NCBI RefSeq assembly: GCF_001112925.1
Contig: NZ_CPYD01000014.1
Span: 62,001 to 126,000, forward strand
DNA length: 64,000 nucleotides
DNA from: Yersinia nurmii
GTDB lineage: Bacteria; Pseudomonadota; Gammaproteobacteria; Enterobacterales; Enterobacteriaceae
Direction: 5' to 3'
Part shown: positions 63,087 through 64,000 of the stretch, one piece after another
Position numbering within the stretch: position 1 is the stretch's first letter
How the letters are laid out: every line of letters starts with the position of its first letter
Translations under genes and position numbers: made by a program
Notes under the pieces: model-generated
What the model saw: the letters and a program-made list of their open reading frames with translations, nothing else
Databases searched by the model: none
Told to the model about the DNA's origin: nothing

Positions 63087-63542
63087 ATGCAAGAAGGGCA
63101 AAAACGTAAAACCTCGTCCTTGAGCATTCTCGCCATCGCTGGGGTGGAGCCGTACCAAGAGAAGCCAGGCGAAGAGTATATGAATGCCGCCCAGCTTTCG
63201 CATTTCAAGCTGATTCTTGAAGCATGGCGCAATCAGCTCAGGGATGAAGTAGATCGTACTGTATCTCATATGCAAGACGAAGCTGCTAACTTCCCTGACC
63301 CGGTTGACCGCGCTGCTCAAGAAGAGGAATTCAGTCTTGAACTCCGTAACCGCGATCGTGAGCGCAAGCTTATTAAGAAGATCGAGAAAACGCTGAAAAA
63401 AGTAGAAGATGACGATTTCGGTTTCTGCGAATCTTGTGGTGTAGAAATCGGTATTCGCCGTTTAGAAGCACGGCCAACTGCGGATTTATGCATTGACTGT
63501 AAAACTTTGGCTGAAATCCGCGAAAAGCAGATGGCTGGCTAA
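63087..63542 (+). CDS. dksA: RNA polymerase-binding regulator DksA
   Basis: DksA binds the RNA polymerase secondary channel and, with ppGpp, redirects transcription (rRNA down, amino acid genes up). It is 151 aa from the ATG at 63087 (AGGAG upstream). A coiled coil is tipped by [11 protein letters not shown], with the key Asp pair. The zinc finger is CESCG...CIDCK near the C-terminus. relA, whose product ppGpp is its partner, is also in this window. Confidence 0.98.
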   Translation: MQEGQKRKTSSLSILAIAGVEPYQEKPGEEYMNAAQLSHFKLILEAWRNQLRDEVDRTVSHMQDEAANFPDPVDRAAQEEEFSLELRNRDRERKLIKKIEKTLKKVEDDDFGFCESCGVEIGIRRLEARPTADLCIDCKTLAEIREKQMAG

Positions 63543-63561
63543 TTCAGCAAGAACGTGTAAC

Positions 63562-63588
63562 ACGGTGCCAGGCTTTCCCTGGCACCGT
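63562..63588 (+). terminator. Intergenic hairpin dksA-gluQ
   Basis: An 11-bp perfect stem (ACGGTGCCAGG at 63562-63572, CCTGGCACCGT at 63578-63588) lies 20 bp past the dksA stop and 31 bp before gluQ. The T-run is absent. In E. coli and Shigella a terminator between dksA and gluQ limits gluQ expression; a similar role is inferred. Confidence 0.7.
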
Positions 63589-63619
63589 ATAACACAACGG
63601 GAGCAACCTCCCTCTATTT

Positions 63620-64000
63620 ATGTCAGAAAATCATCGCTATGTGGGGCGCTTTGCTCCCTCTCCTTCCGGAGATTTACACTTTGGCTCGCTCATTGCGGCC
63701 CTCGGAAGTTACCTGCAAGCCCGTGCTCAAGGCGGGAGTTGGTTAGTTCGTATTGAAGATATTGATCCACCTCGGGAAATTCCAGGTGCTGCGGGTCGTA
63801 TCCTCACCACTTTAGACCATTATGGCCTCCACTGGGACGGTCAGGTTATCTATCAATCCCAACGCCATGATGCTTACCGCGCCGCCCTTGATTGGCTACG
63901 CCAGCAAGGATTAAGCTATTACTGCACCTGCACCCGTAGCCGTATTCAGCAAATTGGCGGTTTCTACGACGGTCATTGCCGCAGCTTGCATTTACCTCCT
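63620..64000 (+). CDS. gluQ: Glutamyl-Q tRNA(Asp) synthetase, 3'-truncated by window edge
   Basis: GluQ-RS attaches glutamate to queuosine at the wobble base of tRNA-Asp. 127 codons are visible from ATG at 63620 to the window end. It is a class I aminoacyl-tRNA synthetase-like catalytic domain: [16 protein letters not shown] carries the HIGH-type motif, [10 protein letters not shown] binds substrate, and zinc cysteines are in YYCTCTRSR. The ribosome site (GGGAG) is unusually far upstream, consistent with low translation. It depends on queuosine made by the QueD/QueE pathway encoded in the same window. Confidence 0.95.
   Translation, partial: MSENHRYVGRFAPSPSGDLHFGSLIAALGSYLQARAQGGSWLVRIEDIDPPREIPGAAGRILTTLDHYGLHWDGQVIYQSQRHDAYRAALDWLRQQGLSYYCTCTRSRIQQIGGFYDGHCRSLHLPP

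Overview
The window is a chromosomal segment of a gammaproteobacterium of the order Enterobacterales. Nearly every housekeeping protein aligns end to end with its E. coli orthologue from memory. Three gene-order features suggest the Yersinia/Serratia side of the order: mutS lies directly beside rpoS, cysG sits inside the cysDNC cluster, and barA is joined to degP. I saw no rRNA, tRNA, insertion sequence, prophage or CRISPR array. The genus is an inference; no search was run.

Layout. 1-2500: mutS, with its 5' end cut off by the window. 2807-9053: a minus-strand block transcribed ftsB-ispD-ispF-truD-surE-pcm-nlpD-rpoS (cell division, isoprenoid synthesis, pseudouridylation, stationary-phase repair, amidase activation, general stress sigma factor). 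9458-12273: ygbE, then a divergent efflux pump/TetR pair (smvA/smvR-like) inserted where E. coli goes straight to cysC. 12353-22816: assimilatory sulfate reduction, with cysG-cysD-cysN-cysC and cysJ-cysI-cysH flanking iap. 23186-24899: queD, queE, sodC. 25156-28040: an accessory sulfur operon transcribed sqr-like, DUF1641, methionine gamma-lyase. 28432-36233: eno, pyrG, mazG, relA, rlmD. 36294-42279: barA, degP, dgt. 42419-44580: mtnN-btuF-yadS.

44581-46500 is an AT-rich insertion between yadS and erpA. It carries a gene whose N-terminus closely resembles the Salmonella type III effector SopD, plus a small secreted cysteine-containing protein, with a long palindrome at its left edge. This is the most unusual part of the window. 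46529-64000 resumes conserved backbone: erpA, clcA, hemL, an IutA-like siderophore receptor, fhuB, fhuD, fhuC, mrcB, hrpB, thpR, sfsA, dksA and the 5' part of gluQ. fhuA is missing from its usual place between mrcB and fhuC; the only receptor present resembles the aerobactin receptor, which is known to feed FhuBCD.

How the genes work together. CysN/CysD/CysC activate sulfate to PAPS, CysH reduces it to sulfite, and CysJI reduces sulfite to sulfide using siroheme made by CysG. Close by, methionine gamma-lyase can release methanethiol or H2S, and the adjacent SQR-like flavoprotein could oxidise sulfide. Several stress regulators also fall in the window: RpoS, RelA, DksA, BarA and DegP.

Start codons were reassigned where ribosome-binding sites or family alignment gave a better start. 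These include TTG for smvR and cysC, and GTG for cysG, cysH and hrpB.
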